In this document: positions 10,465 to 19,414 of the stretch, piece by piece
How the letters are laid out: every line of letters begins with the position of its first letter
Numbering within the stretch: position 1 is the stretch's first letter
From: Acidobacteriota bacterium
GTDB lineage: Bacteria > Acidobacteriota > Thermoanaerobaculia > Gp7-AA8
Reading direction: 5' to 3'
Assembly (NCBI GenBank): GCA_021325515.1
Contig: JAJPHC010000048.1
Span: forward strand, 1-64,000
DNA: 64,000 nt
The notes under the pieces: model-generated
Database searches by the model: none
What the model was told of the DNA's origin: nothing
What the model saw: the letters and a program-made list of their open reading frames with translations, nothing else
Position numbers and translations under genes: made by a program

Positions 10465-10907
10465 GATTCGAGTTTCTCGATATCGGCGAGATCCTGCGTG
10501 CTCGAACGACCGCGCTTCAGAGCAATCAGGCCTTTGCGCGAAACGACAACAATCTCCCTGCCTAACCACTCGTGGCGTTCACGCGCATCCCATACGAATT
10601 CGAAAGCTGGAGTGACGAGAAGAAGGTCTAGCATCAGGACTTCGCCATCTGTCTCATCAATTTTCGAGACGCGACGAATGCGAATGTCGCCGAAGTTCAT
10701 CGGATTCGCTTTGAATGTGAAGCCGAGCGGAGCCACGGCTTCATAGACGGCGTCTTCCGATTCGGCCCGAACCAGCAAATCAATGTCGATGGTCGCTCGT
10801 GGATAGCCGTGAATGCCGACGGCGAGACCTCCGCACAATGCGTACTCGATCTTCCTTTCGCTGAGCGCCCTCAGGACAGAATCGAGTTCGCGTTCGAGAT
10901 CGAGCAA
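10461..10907 (-). CDS. Nucleotidyltransferase (MNT/AbiEii-like fold)
   Basis: A 148-residue protein that starts with TTG at 10907, supported by a strong GGAGGGG site four bases upstream. YALCGGLAVGIHGYPRATIDIDLLV is the classic pol-beta-superfamily motif: a GG near the phosphate-binding turn, then the metal-binding D-x-D (DID), with a further Asp in LMLDLLLV. It should transfer a nucleotide or act as an AbiEii-type toxin; no substrate can be assigned. It sits alone between alaS and a small ATGA-coupled gene. The hairpin upstream isolates it from alaS. Confidence 0.78.
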   Translation of the reverse strand: MLDLERELDSVLRALSERKIEYALCGGLAVGIHGYPRATIDIDLLVRAESEDAVYEAVAPLGFTFKANPMNFGDIRIRRVSKIDETDGEVLMLDLLLVTPAFEFVWDARERHEWLGREIVVVSRKGLIALKRGRSSTQDLADIEKLES

Positions 10908-10927
10908 TCGTCCCCTCCGGCGTCGAT

Positions 10928-10948
10928 GTGCGGACGAGGCGTCCGCAC
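10928..10948. terminator. Hairpin downstream of alaS
   Basis: GTGCGGACG-AGG-CGTCCGCAC, 9-bp perfect arms with a 3-base loop, 14 bp past the alaS stop on the minus strand. A related GCGGACAGCGTCCGC palindrome overlaps the 3' end of recX at 13696-13710. It probably terminates alaS, although no T-run is present. Confidence 0.55.
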
Positions 10949-10961
10949 TCCACGTTTCCCT

Positions 10962-13583
10962 TTAATCCAGCAACATCTTCAACGCGCTGCTCGCCTTCTC
11001 CAGCGCCTCGTTCAAACGGTCGGCGTCCTTGCCGCCCGCCTGCGCGAGATCGGCTTTGCCGCCGCCTTTGCCGCCGACGATCGGCGCGAGCTCGGCGATC
11101 AGCTTGTTCGCCGGCACGCGATCGATGAGGTCCTTCGTCACCGCCGTCAGCAGCGTGACCTTGCCGTCCGTTGCGCTGCCGATCACGACGACTCCGCTCT
11201 TCAGCTTTGAACGGAACGTGTCGGCGAGATTGCGCAGATCGCCGCCGCTGATGTCATCGACTCGCTTCGTGAGCAGCTTCACGCCGGCCACGTCAATCGA
11301 CGAATCCTCATCCTTCGACGCCGCTCCGCCGGAAGCCAGCTTCATCTTGAGTTGCTTGATCTCTTTCTCGAGCGTCCGCTGCTTCTCCAGCAATTGCGCC
11401 TGCACCGTCTCCGCCTCGGCTTCGACCTTGCGGAAGTACTCCAGCGCACCGCGTCCGGTGAGCGCTTCCATGCGGCGCACGCCCGCCGCGAGCGAGCGAT
11501 CGCTGACGATCTTGAACAGGCCGATGTCGCCGGTGCGATTCACGTGGCAGCCGCCGCAGAACTCGCGCGAATAGTCGCCGGCCGCAACGACGCGCACCAT
11601 CTCCCCATATTTCTCGCCGAACATCGAGACCGCGCCGGTCCTCTTCGCTTCGGCGATCGGCATCACGGTCTTCGTCACCTCGAGGTTCTCGCGGATGCGC
11701 GCATTCACTTCATCCTCGATCTTCCGCAACTGCTCTTCGCTGAGCGGCTGATTCCAGGTGTAGTCGAACCGCAAACGATCGGGAGCGACGAGCGAGCCCG
11801 CCTGCTGAACCGTATTGCCGAGGATGTCCTTCAGCGCCTTGTGCAGAAGGTGCGTCGCCGTGTGATTCGAAGTCGTGTCGAGGCGCTGCGGCACCGGCAC
11901 GGTCGCGCGCACACTGGCGTGGAGCGAGAGATGTCCCTCATCGACGCGAACGCGCGACACGGCGAGATCCGCGGCCTGCTTCTGCGTGTCGAGCACCGTG
12001 GCCCGGCCGCCTTCCCACTCCAGGAATCCGCTGTCGCCGATCTGGCCGCCCGACTCCGCGTAGAACGGCGTCGGCGAGAGGACGACCTCTCCTTCCGCGC
12101 CGTGGGGAATCGCATCGCGCTCTTCGCCGGCGATCACGATCGCCTTCACCACGGACGGAACGTCAACATATTGATCATATCCGACGAACTCCACCGGGCC
12201 CGTCTTCTCCGCGATGCGCGCGAAGGTCGCGGCATCGGTCGCCGACTTGAACTTCGACGATTCCTTCGAGCGCGCCTTGGCCTCGCTCATCAGCAGCTCG
12301 AATCCCGCGCGATCGAGCGTAACCCCCTCGTCCTCCGCCATCTCCGCAATCAGATCCTCGGGGATGCCGTGCGTGTCGTAGAGCCGGAAGATCTCCTCGC
12401 CGGAAATCGTCCGCTCGCCGCGCGCGCGGATGTCGTCCAGCACCTGGCCCACGCGCTCGATGCCTGTCTCCAGTGTCCGCTCGAAACGCTCTTCCTCCGA
12501 AGCGAGCGTCAGCAGCACGGCCTCGCGGCGCTCGTGCAGCTCCGGATACGCCGAGCCCATCGACTCGATCACGGCGTCGACGAGATTCGAGAGCACTACA
12601 TGTTTCGGGAGCTTCCGTCCGAAGCGGATGCCGCGGCGGATGATGCGGCGCAGCACGTAGCCGCGGCCCTCGTTCGACGGGATGACGCCGTCGGTGATGA
12701 GAAACGTCGAGGCGCGCGCGTGATCGCACAGCACGCGCACCGCGGTGTCGAGCTCGTCATCCATGCGGCGCCCGTAACGATGTCCGCTGAGCTCTTCGAT
12801 CGTCTGCATGATCGGCGCGAAGAGATCGATGTCGTAGTTCGTCGAGCCCTTCTGCAGGACGCTGGCGATGCGCTCGAGGCCCATGCCGGTATCGACCGAC
12901 GGCGCGGGGAGCGGCGTGAGTACGCCTTCCGCGCTCCGGTCGTACTGCATGAAGACCAGATTCCAGATCTCCATCGTGTCATCGCCCTCGCCGTTGACGA
13001 GAGCCGCGACATTCTTCGAAAGGTCATCGCCGCGGAAGTAATGGATCTCCGAGCATGGACCGCACGGACCGGTGTCGCCCATCGACCAGAAGTTGTCCTT
13101 CTTGCCAAAGCGCAGCACGCGCTCGGGACGCGCGCCAGCCTTCACCCACAGCGCCGCGGCCTCATCATCGGCCGGCACCTTGTCGTCGCCCTCGAACACG
13201 GTGAACCAGAGGCGCTCCGGATCGAGCTTCCAGACGTCGACGATCAATTCCCATGCGAACCGGATCGCTTCTTCCTTGAAGTAGTCACCGAAGGAGAAGT
13301 TTCCGAGCATCTCGAAGAATGTGTGATGCCGCGCCGTGCGGCCGACGTTCTCGAGATCGTTGTGCTTGCCGCCGGCGCGGACGCATTTCTGCGACGTCGT
13401 CGCGCGCGAGTAGTCGCGCTCTTCCCGCCCGAGGAAAACGTCCTTGAACTGGTTCATACCGGCGTTCGTGAAGAGCAGCGTCGGATCGCCCGCCGGAACG
13501 AGCGACGAACTGGCCACTTCGCGGTGGCTGTTCTTCGCGAAATAGTCGAGAAACTGTTTTCTGATCTCGGATGTCTTGAGCAA
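10962..13583 (-). CDS. alaS: Alanine-tRNA ligase
   Basis: An 873-residue class II synthetase that charges tRNA-Ala; full length for the family. The start is TTG at 13583, preceded by AAGGGGA. The catalytic core has HTFFEMLGNFSFGDYFKEEAI (motif 2 region), GLERIASVLQ and GRGYVLRRIIRRGIRF. The editing domain has HTATHLLHKAL and CGGCHVNRTGDIG, together the HxxxH ... CxxxH metal site that removes mischarged Ser/Gly. The C-terminal DHHA1-type domain has VGGKGGGKADLAQAGG. The gene lies just downstream of recX, an arrangement familiar from proteobacteria, with a heptamer-repeat hairpin between them. Confidence 0.97.
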   Translation of the reverse strand: MLKTSEIRKQFLDYFAKNSHREVASSSLVPAGDPTLLFTNAGMNQFKDVFLGREERDYSRATTSQKCVRAGGKHNDLENVGRTARHHTFFEMLGNFSFGDYFKEEAIRFAWELIVDVWKLDPERLWFTVFEGDDKVPADDEAAALWVKAGARPERVLRFGKKDNFWSMGDTGPCGPCSEIHYFRGDDLSKNVAALVNGEGDDTMEIWNLVFMQYDRSAEGVLTPLPAPSVDTGMGLERIASVLQKGSTNYDIDLFAPIMQTIEELSGHRYGRRMDDELDTAVRVLCDHARASTFLITDGVIPSNEGRGYVLRRIIRRGIRFGRKLPKHVVLSNLVDAVIESMGSAYPELHERREAVLLTLASEEERFERTLETGIERVGQVLDDIRARGERTISGEEIFRLYDTHGIPEDLIAEMAEDEGVTLDRAGFELLMSEAKARSKESSKFKSATDAATFARIAEKTGPVEFVGYDQYVDVPSVVKAIVIAGEERDAIPHGAEGEVVLSPTPFYAESGGQIGDSGFLEWEGGRATVLDTQKQAADLAVSRVRVDEGHLSLHASVRATVPVPQRLDTTSNHTATHLLHKALKDILGNTVQQAGSLVAPDRLRFDYTWNQPLSEEQLRKIEDEVNARIRENLEVTKTVMPIAEAKRTGAVSMFGEKYGEMVRVVAAGDYSREFCGGCHVNRTGDIGLFKIVSDRSLAAGVRRMEALTGRGALEYFRKVEAEAETVQAQLLEKQRTLEKEIKQLKMKLASGGAASKDEDSSIDVAGVKLLTKRVDDISGGDLRNLADTFRSKLKSGVVVIGSATDGKVTLLTAVTKDLIDRVPANKLIAELAPIVGGKGGGKADLAQAGGKDADRLNEALEKASSALKMLLD

Positions 13584-13603
13584 GCAATCCCCTTGGATGA
13601 AGC

Positions 13604-13696
13604 GAAATTGAAAATGGAAAATTGAAAATGGAAAATGGGTCGCGCGAAGCGCGCAACCTTACAATTTTCAATTTTCAATTTCCAATTTTCAATTTG
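13604..13696. repeat. Heptanucleotide repeat hairpin between recX and alaS
   Basis: The left arm is five 7-bp units (GAAATTG, AAAATGG, AAAATTG, AAAATGG x2) at 13604-13638. A GC-rich mini-hairpin follows, then five complementary heptads (CAATTTT x2, CAATTTC, CAATTTT, CAATTTG) at 13662-13696. The right arm supplies the recX stop codon and its last six codons (KLKIGN). AT-rich content contrasts sharply with the genome. Confidence 0.85.
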
Positions 13697-14184
13697 CGGA
13701 CAGCGTCCGCATCGTAACCTTGTTTCAACAGCCAGGCTTTTAGATTGTTTCTTCCTTCGTCCGATTCGAGGTACTCGGCGCCATGTTTCCGCGTGAGCAT
13801 GCGGATTCGTTTCTCGCACGCCAGCCGCAGCCCTTCCGCTTCGCGCTCGGGATCGAGAGCCTCGCGAATCGCCTCCTCCGCCGTATCGCGGTCGACGCCT
13901 GCGGCACGAAGGCCGCCGCGTATGCGCGCACGGCCGTGGCGTTGCGATGCCTTCGTCCTCACGAAGGCCTCGGCGAAGCGGGCGTCGTCGAGCCACTTCT
14001 CGTCGCGCAGCCGCTCGATCGTTGCGCTGATCACGCTCTCGCTGAAACGCTTCCGCGCGAGCTTGCGCCGCAACTCCGCCTCGCTGTTCCAGCGATAGCC
14101 GAGAATCCGCAGCGCGGCGATGTGACAGCGTTCGAGCTCTTCGTCCGGCACGAACAGGAGTGTATCGCCACTACCGCGACACAC
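13675..14184 (-). CDS. recX: Regulatory protein RecX
   Basis: A 169-residue modulator that binds RecA filaments and restrains recombination. It is built of three-helix repeats: ALRILGYRWNSEAELRRKLARKRF (first), IERLRDEKWLDDARFAEAFVR (second, with the characteristic DDxRFAxxxVR), then HGRARIRGGLRAAGVDRDTAEEAI. The start is GTG at 14184, overlapping the 3' end of the upstream Calx-beta gene by 14 bp, which suggests co-transcription. The C-terminal KLKIGN is encoded by the heptamer repeat, so the tail may have been remodelled by repeat insertion. recA is not in the window. Confidence 0.9.
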   Translation of the reverse strand: MCRGSGDTLLFVPDEELERCHIAALRILGYRWNSEAELRRKLARKRFSESVISATIERLRDEKWLDDARFAEAFVRTKASQRHGRARIRGGLRAAGVDRDTAEEAIREALDPEREAEGLRLACEKRIRMLTRKHGAEYLESDEGRNNLKAWLLKQGYDADAVRKLKIGN

Positions 14185-15559
14185 GCCGCCGCGGTGGAGG
14201 GAGCACCTCGATCTCGATCGCCGCGGATGCCTCGCCCTCGGCCGCCCTCACCGTCGCCGTCCCCGCCTTCAGCGCGGTCAGCTTCACCGGACCCGGGACC
14301 GATGCCGAGGCGTCAACCTGAATCACGCCCGGATCCGACGAGACAAGATTCGCCGTACCGCTGAACGAGCCGTAGAGCGTCACCGTGTCGCTCACACCGG
14401 CGTTGAGGCGAAACCTGTCGGGCGCAAACCAGAGCGTCTGCGCGGGAGGCGGTGGCGGAACGTAAGGAGCGTCATCGTTCGTCAGCGTCACGGTCGCGCT
14501 TCCGCGAATCACCGTCACCGGCCCGAGTACGGGATCGGCCACCACCGTGAATGCCTTGTCGGCTTCGACCGCGAGATTGCCGATCGTCTGCACCTGACAC
14601 GTCGTCGCGGTCTGCCCCGGATCGAACACGGCGGAGTAGCCGAGGAACTTGAAATCCGTGCCGGCGCGAGCAGAGCCCTCATGCGGCACGCACCAGACGT
14701 AGACGTAATCGCCGGCCGGACTCGAGAGGTGCAGCGGAACGTTAACCGTCTGCGGTCCGTTGCCTTCCGGAATCGTGACGTCATCCATCGTCAGCTGAGG
14801 CCCAGGCTCGTCGTCCTTGATGTTGATGAAGGTGACGGTCACCGGTCCTGCGTCCATTACGGCGTCGCCGGTCTCGCTGACAACGCCGATGCCGTATTCG
14901 AAGTCGCCGAGAAAGACGCTGTCGTCCCTGATGCGATGCGTGACCTGCTTCGCGGCCTCGCCTGCCGCGAAGGAGACCGGCTCGTTGATTACTTCGAGAT
15001 TGCGGACGTAGTCGCCCGTCTTCATGCCGGGTGCCGTCACGTAGTTGAGCGTGAAGGGACGCGAGGTATCGCCGCTGCGCTCCAGCGTGACCGTGACTGA
15101 CCCCGCCGCCTCGCCGGCGTCGTAACGCGCCGCGCTGAAGCGCACGATCGCCGGCGGATCGGCACAGACATAAGCCGATCCGTGCATCGATCCCGTACCG
15201 GCTGCGTTCTGCACGTCGATGTTGACGGTGAAGTTTCCGGTGGCGGGAAATGTGTGATCGACTTCGCCGCTCCCGATCACCTGCTTCACCGGCGTTCCAT
15301 CGTTGAAGTTCCAGGTCACCGTGTCGCAGTTGTCGATGACGTATGGCGCCGGGCATGGACCCGGATAGAACGGGATGTAACAGCCAGCCGCGGGCCGGAG
15401 TGAGAAATGCACCGGTTTGTTGACGACGCACGGCGCGCTGCTGTTGCACGCGGGGCTGACGACTTCGAGCGAGTACTGCGAGGGCGGATGCGTCGCGCGG
15501 CAATCGGCAACAGCGCGGATCGCGGTCAGGAGCAGAAGGAGAAAAAATCCACGCCGCAT
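14171..15559 (-). CDS. Secreted PKD/Calx-beta repeat protein
   Basis: A 462-residue exported protein. The start at 15559 (MRRGFFLLLLLTAIRAVAD) gives a signal peptide and leaves 16 bp to the upstream gene. Residues ~70-125 resemble a PKD domain (VTWNFNDGTPV, HTFPATGNFTVNIDV). Two Calx-beta domains follow (FSAARYDAGEAAGSVTVTLER; then MDDVTIPEGNGPQTVNVPLHL to VTLTNDDAP). A proline linker leads to a final Ig-like domain. Calx-beta domains bind calcium in adhesion proteins; a surface or matrix role is likely but no ligand can be named. It is in the pilT-to-alaS gene run. Confidence 0.78.
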   Translation of the reverse strand: MRRGFFLLLLLTAIRAVADCRATHPPSQYSLEVVSPACNSSAPCVVNKPVHFSLRPAAGCYIPFYPGPCPAPYVIDNCDTVTWNFNDGTPVKQVIGSGEVDHTFPATGNFTVNIDVQNAAGTGSMHGSAYVCADPPAIVRFSAARYDAGEAAGSVTVTLERSGDTSRPFTLNYVTAPGMKTGDYVRNLEVINEPVSFAAGEAAKQVTHRIRDDSVFLGDFEYGIGVVSETGDAVMDAGPVTVTFINIKDDEPGPQLTMDDVTIPEGNGPQTVNVPLHLSSPAGDYVYVWCVPHEGSARAGTDFKFLGYSAVFDPGQTATTCQVQTIGNLAVEADKAFTVVADPVLGPVTVIRGSATVTLTNDDAPYVPPPPPAQTLWFAPDRFRLNAGVSDTVTLYGSFSGTANLVSSDPGVIQVDASASVPGPVKLTALKAGTATVRAAEGEASAAIEIEVLPPPRRRVSR

Positions 15560-15575
15560 ACCGGCAGATACGGAG

Positions 15576-18194
15576 CTACTGCTGCGGCCGTTTAGGCTCT
15601 GCCATCGCCGCTTTCGCCACTTCGGCGAGTGATCGGGCCTCGGAGTCATTCGGGATCGCATCGAGCCACGCCGCGGCATCGGCGTAACGCCGATCGCAGA
15701 GCAGGCCGATCCCGATGATGCGCGCCGCCTCCGGCGTATGCTCGCCGCGGCGCCATGCGGCGACGGCAAGCGCTTCGAGCCAGCGATCGCTGCCGAGGAG
15801 GAGGCGCGGCGCATCGCGCAGGTCGGAGCGCGCGAGGATTGCCGCAATCGGCTTCGCTTCGATCGGAGGATGTTTCGCCGGATCGAAGAGCCGTTTGTCG
15901 GTGAGCTCCGCGACGCCAAAGTACGGCGCTGCACTACGCCGCACCTGTTCCGAAAAATGCGCGCTGGTCATGAATCTCGCTTCGCGCGTGCGGGCATCGA
16001 GATTTGTCACCCACGCATCGACATGCTTCGGAGGCCGCGGCGAAAGCCGGAGAGGAAAGTCGTCGGTAAGCGGAGGTGCAGAGCTCGCCCAACTGCGGAG
16101 CGTTGCCGTGTCCGCGAGAAAAAGACTGCCGAGCATCTCCGGCCGATCGAGCCCGATGCGCGAGAGCCAGTCGGCGCTCGCCAGCGTCTGCCACGGCTGC
16201 GCAAACGACTGCACGAGCGGCATCGGCCCGCGGCTGCCCATCAGGATCCATTCCCCTCCCGCACCGCTCCACATCGTGCAGTCGTCGAGCTCATTGCAGA
16301 ACGCACGCACGATCGACCGTGCCTCATCCGGCGCGAGTTGATAAACGGGAAGCCAGTACGTAGCCACCCCTCCTTCGTTGAGCCGGTCGCGCAACAGCGC
16401 GAAGTACTCCTGCGTGTAGAGGTTCACGACGCCGGCGCGCTTCGGCGGAGGCGGCTCCGCCGTGATCAGATCGAACTTGCGCGAGGTCGTCAGGAGGAAA
16501 AACCGCCCGTCTTCCACATGAACGCGGACCCGCGGATCGCGCAGCGGATTCGATGCGCCGGGCCAGACGACATCGGAAAGCCCGAGGATCGTCTTCGAGA
16601 TGTCGACGACATCGATCGACTGCAGTTGCGGCGTCGACGTGAGTGCATGCGCCGTCACCCCAACACCGAAGCTGATGAGCAGCGCCGATCGCGCGGAAGG
16701 CTTCACCGCCACCGGCAGGTGAACGAAGAGACTCATGTACCGCTTCGCCGCGATCGTCGTGGCCGACATCGAATGACCATTCGTGAAGAGGCGCTCGAAG
16801 TACGGCCCGCCGAAGGCGCGGCTCTCGAGATAGATCGCCGTCTCGATCGGCCCCTGTTCGACGGCAACGATCTTCGAATTCGGCGAGGCGTAGTCCGACG
16901 TCGCCACGGGAATGAACCGGCGATAGAGGAGATCGTTGGGCGCCAGCGCGATGCAGGCGATCGCCGCCGCTGCTGAAGCGAGCCGCACGGCCTTTCCGCT
17001 GTCGACGAGAAGCGCGATCACGACGTAGGCGACGGCACAGAGCAGCATCGCGCCGTCGACACCGAGGCGTGGAATCAGGATGAAGGTGGCAGCGATCGAG
17101 CCGAGCATTCCACCCAGCGTGTTGGCAGACGTCAGCGCAGCCGTCGCCCGCGTTCCCTCACCCGCCCTGCGCTCGATCTGCTTGCCGATCCAGGGGAAGA
17201 GCATGCCGGAGAGGATGCTGACCGGAAGCATCAGGCAGATGCTCCCCACGATCACTTCCTTCCGCACGAGCTTCTCCGCCGGAAACCAGCGATAGGAGAG
17301 CAACAGCGCGATCGATGCGAGCGAGGCAACGGGTGCGGCGAATCGATCGGCATCCGGCAACCGTTTCGCGATCGCGCCACTCAGTAGAGAGCCGGCGCCG
17401 ATTCCAAAGAGAATCACCGCGAGCATCACCGCGAATGCCAGCGTCGTCGCTTCGAAGAACATGCTCAGAAGGCGCATCCAGACGACTTCGAGAGCGAGCA
17501 GGACGAAGCCGGCGATCGCGGTTGCAGTGATGAGAGTGGGACGGATGGGACCGATGGGACGGATGGGACCGATGGGACTGATGGGAGTCTCGGCGTTGGA
17601 GAGGAACCAGGCGCCGCCTGCGGCTGCGAGGCTGCACGCTGCTGCGATCAGGGAGGTGCCGCGCAATCCGAGCTTCTCGATGAGCCACAGCTCGCCCACC
17701 ACCGCGCCGCAGACCGCGCCGAGCGTGTTCCATCCATACAACTGCGCGAGCACGCGCTCGAACTTCTCCGACTCCATCGATCGCACGAGCGTCGGCAGCG
17801 TGGCGCCCATCAGCGACGTCGGAATCAGCATGATGAGAAACGCGAGCGTGAGCCGCGTCAGAGCGATCAGCGCATCGTGATCGCCCAGTGCGCGAAAGAG
17901 CGGCGCGATGATCCGCGTCGAAACCGGCAGCAGCAGGACGAGCAGCGCGCCGCTGATGCCGACGCCGCATTCGATCGCGCTGTACAGCCGCAGCGGTGAG
18001 CCGCGAAAGCGCACCGACAGCAGATTCCCGAGCGCGAGTCCGGCCATGAAGCTCGCGAGCACCGTGGCGGATGCCCACGCAGCGTTGCCGAACGTGAGGC
18101 CTGCGAGACGGAACCAGAGCGTCTCGAAGAGCAGCGCCGCCGCCCCCGAAACGAAAAACAGAAGCGACAGTGCGCCGAGACGTCGCCGCGTCAC
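15576..18194 (-). CDS. Membrane MFS/spermidine-synthase-like fusion protein 1
   Basis: An 872-residue inner-membrane protein. About fourteen hydrophobic segments in residues 1-430 resemble a transporter (LFFVSGAAALLFETLWFRLAG, MGATLPTLVR). Residues ~450-690 carry a SAM-methyltransferase-like spermidine-synthase fold: LLISFGVGVTAHAL, then SIDVVDIS, VHVEDGRFFL and FDLITAEPPPP. The remaining ~180 residues are helical. The start is GTG, overlapping the pilT stop as GTGA. A short PIGPIRPIGPIRP repeat from a 9-bp DNA repeat lies between the two membrane halves. The reaction is unknown; aminopropyl transfer is not proven for such fusions. A paralog is at 24301. Confidence 0.8.
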   Translation of the reverse strand: MTRRRLGALSLLFFVSGAAALLFETLWFRLAGLTFGNAAWASATVLASFMAGLALGNLLSVRFRGSPLRLYSAIECGVGISGALLVLLLPVSTRIIAPLFRALGDHDALIALTRLTLAFLIMLIPTSLMGATLPTLVRSMESEKFERVLAQLYGWNTLGAVCGAVVGELWLIEKLGLRGTSLIAAACSLAAAGGAWFLSNAETPISPIGPIRPIGPIRPTLITATAIAGFVLLALEVVWMRLLSMFFEATTLAFAVMLAVILFGIGAGSLLSGAIAKRLPDADRFAAPVASLASIALLLSYRWFPAEKLVRKEVIVGSICLMLPVSILSGMLFPWIGKQIERRAGEGTRATAALTSANTLGGMLGSIAATFILIPRLGVDGAMLLCAVAYVVIALLVDSGKAVRLASAAAAIACIALAPNDLLYRRFIPVATSDYASPNSKIVAVEQGPIETAIYLESRAFGGPYFERLFTNGHSMSATTIAAKRYMSLFVHLPVAVKPSARSALLISFGVGVTAHALTSTPQLQSIDVVDISKTILGLSDVVWPGASNPLRDPRVRVHVEDGRFFLLTTSRKFDLITAEPPPPKRAGVVNLYTQEYFALLRDRLNEGGVATYWLPVYQLAPDEARSIVRAFCNELDDCTMWSGAGGEWILMGSRGPMPLVQSFAQPWQTLASADWLSRIGLDRPEMLGSLFLADTATLRSWASSAPPLTDDFPLRLSPRPPKHVDAWVTNLDARTREARFMTSAHFSEQVRRSAAPYFGVAELTDKRLFDPAKHPPIEAKPIAAILARSDLRDAPRLLLGSDRWLEALAVAAWRRGEHTPEAARIIGIGLLCDRRYADAAAWLDAIPNDSEARSLAEVAKAAMAEPKRPQQ
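17538..17586. repeat. 9-bp in-frame tandem repeat
   Basis: GGGACGGAT/GGGACCGAT units repeat about five times inside the first MFS/spermidine-synthase fusion gene. They encode the PIG/PIR linker. The period is a multiple of three, so copy-number change would keep the frame. Confidence 0.7.
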
Positions 18195-19369
18195 AACGAG
18201 TTGCTGAAGTCGAACGGCGACTCGTCGGAGAACGGATCGTTCTGATCCCCGGAAACCGTGAGCTTCGCCTCCATCTCTTCCTTCGAGATGTCCGAGGTCG
18301 ACTGAATGCCCTGCAGCTTGAGGCGGAACTCGTCGGGATTCGATGCGCGGCGCAGTGCCTCATCGAGCGTGATGAGCCCGTTCTTGTAGAGCGTGTAGAG
18401 CGACTGATCGAACGTCTGCATGCCGTACTGCGACGTGCCCTGCGCGATCGCGTCCTTGATCAGCTTCGTCTTTTCCTTGTTCTCGATACAGTCGCGAATG
18501 TAGCCGGTCGAGATCAGAATCTCCGCGGCGGGCACGCGGCCGAGGCCGTCGGCGCGCGGCAGAAGGCGCAGCGAGACGACCGCCTTCAGCACCGCAGCGA
18601 GCTGCAGACGGATCTGCTTCTGCTGGTGCGGCGGGAACACCGAGATGATGCGGTTGATCGTCTCCGTGGCATCCATCGTGTGCAGCGTCGAGAGCACCAG
18701 GTGCCCCGTCTCCGCCGCCGTGAGCGCGGTCTCGATCGTTTCGTAGTCGCGCATTTCGCCGACGAGAATGACGTCGGGATCCTGACGCAGAGCGCTGCGC
18801 AGCGCCTGCGAGAACGACTTCGTGTCGACTTCGATCTCGCGCTGATTCACGATCGACTTCTTGTCGCGATGCAGGAACTCGATCGGATCCTCGACGGTCA
18901 TGATGTGCTCGGTGCGATGCGAGTTGATGTAGTCGATCATCGCGGCGAGCGTCGTCGACTTTCCGGAGCCTGTCGTCCCCGTGCAGAGGATCAGCCCGCG
19001 CCGCTCTTCGGCGATCTTCTCGAGCACCACCGGCAGCATCAGCTCGCGGATCGAGAGAATCTTCACCGGGATCACGCGGAGGACCATGCCCACCGTACCG
19101 CGCTGCTGGAAGATGTTGCAGCGGAACCGGCCGAGGCCGGGAACCGAGTAGGCGATATCGATCTCGTAGTTGTTCTTGAACTTCTCTTTCTGCCGCGAGG
19201 ACATGATCGAGAAAGCCATGGCGATCGTGTCTTCCTGCATCAGCCGCTTCAGCTCCACGAGCGGAAGCAGCTCGCCGTCGACGCGGATGACAGGATGCGA
19301 GCCCACCTTGATGTGAAGGTCCGACGCGCGTCGTTCAGCAGCAATCTTCAGCAGATCATTGATATGCAC
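18191..19369 (-). CDS. pilT: Type IV pilus retraction ATPase PilT
   Basis: A 392-residue hexameric ATPase that disassembles pilin fibres to drive twitching. It starts at GTG 19369 with an AGGTG site seven bases upstream. The N-terminal PAS-like region has ASDLHIKVGSHPVIRVDGEL. The RecA-like domain has Walker A GTTGSGKSTT, the Asp box MTVEDPIEF, Walker B DPDVILVGEMRD, the His box TGHLVLSTLHT and the AEILI segment diagnostic of PilT. The C-terminal tail is longer than in Pseudomonas and acidic. It shares a GTGA overlap with the following fusion gene, an unusual neighbour. Two PilB-type motors lie 10 kb away. Confidence 0.96.
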   Translation of the reverse strand: MHINDLLKIAAERRASDLHIKVGSHPVIRVDGELLPLVELKRLMQEDTIAMAFSIMSSRQKEKFKNNYEIDIAYSVPGLGRFRCNIFQQRGTVGMVLRVIPVKILSIRELMLPVVLEKIAEERRGLILCTGTTGSGKSTTLAAMIDYINSHRTEHIMTVEDPIEFLHRDKKSIVNQREIEVDTKSFSQALRSALRQDPDVILVGEMRDYETIETALTAAETGHLVLSTLHTMDATETINRIISVFPPHQQKQIRLQLAAVLKAVVSLRLLPRADGLGRVPAAEILISTGYIRDCIENKEKTKLIKDAIAQGTSQYGMQTFDQSLYTLYKNGLITLDEALRRASNPDEFRLKLQGIQSTSDISKEEMEAKLTVSGDQNDPFSDESPFDFSNSL

Positions 19370-19414
19370 GGGTCACCTCGCTAGGCTGTTGAAGAATCAT
19401 TCTAACCTCTTGCG

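Noticed and set aside
11352..13625. Plus-strand frame of 757 codons opposite alaS
   Set aside because: Antisense shadow of alaS with no start signal and low-complexity Arg/Leu content.
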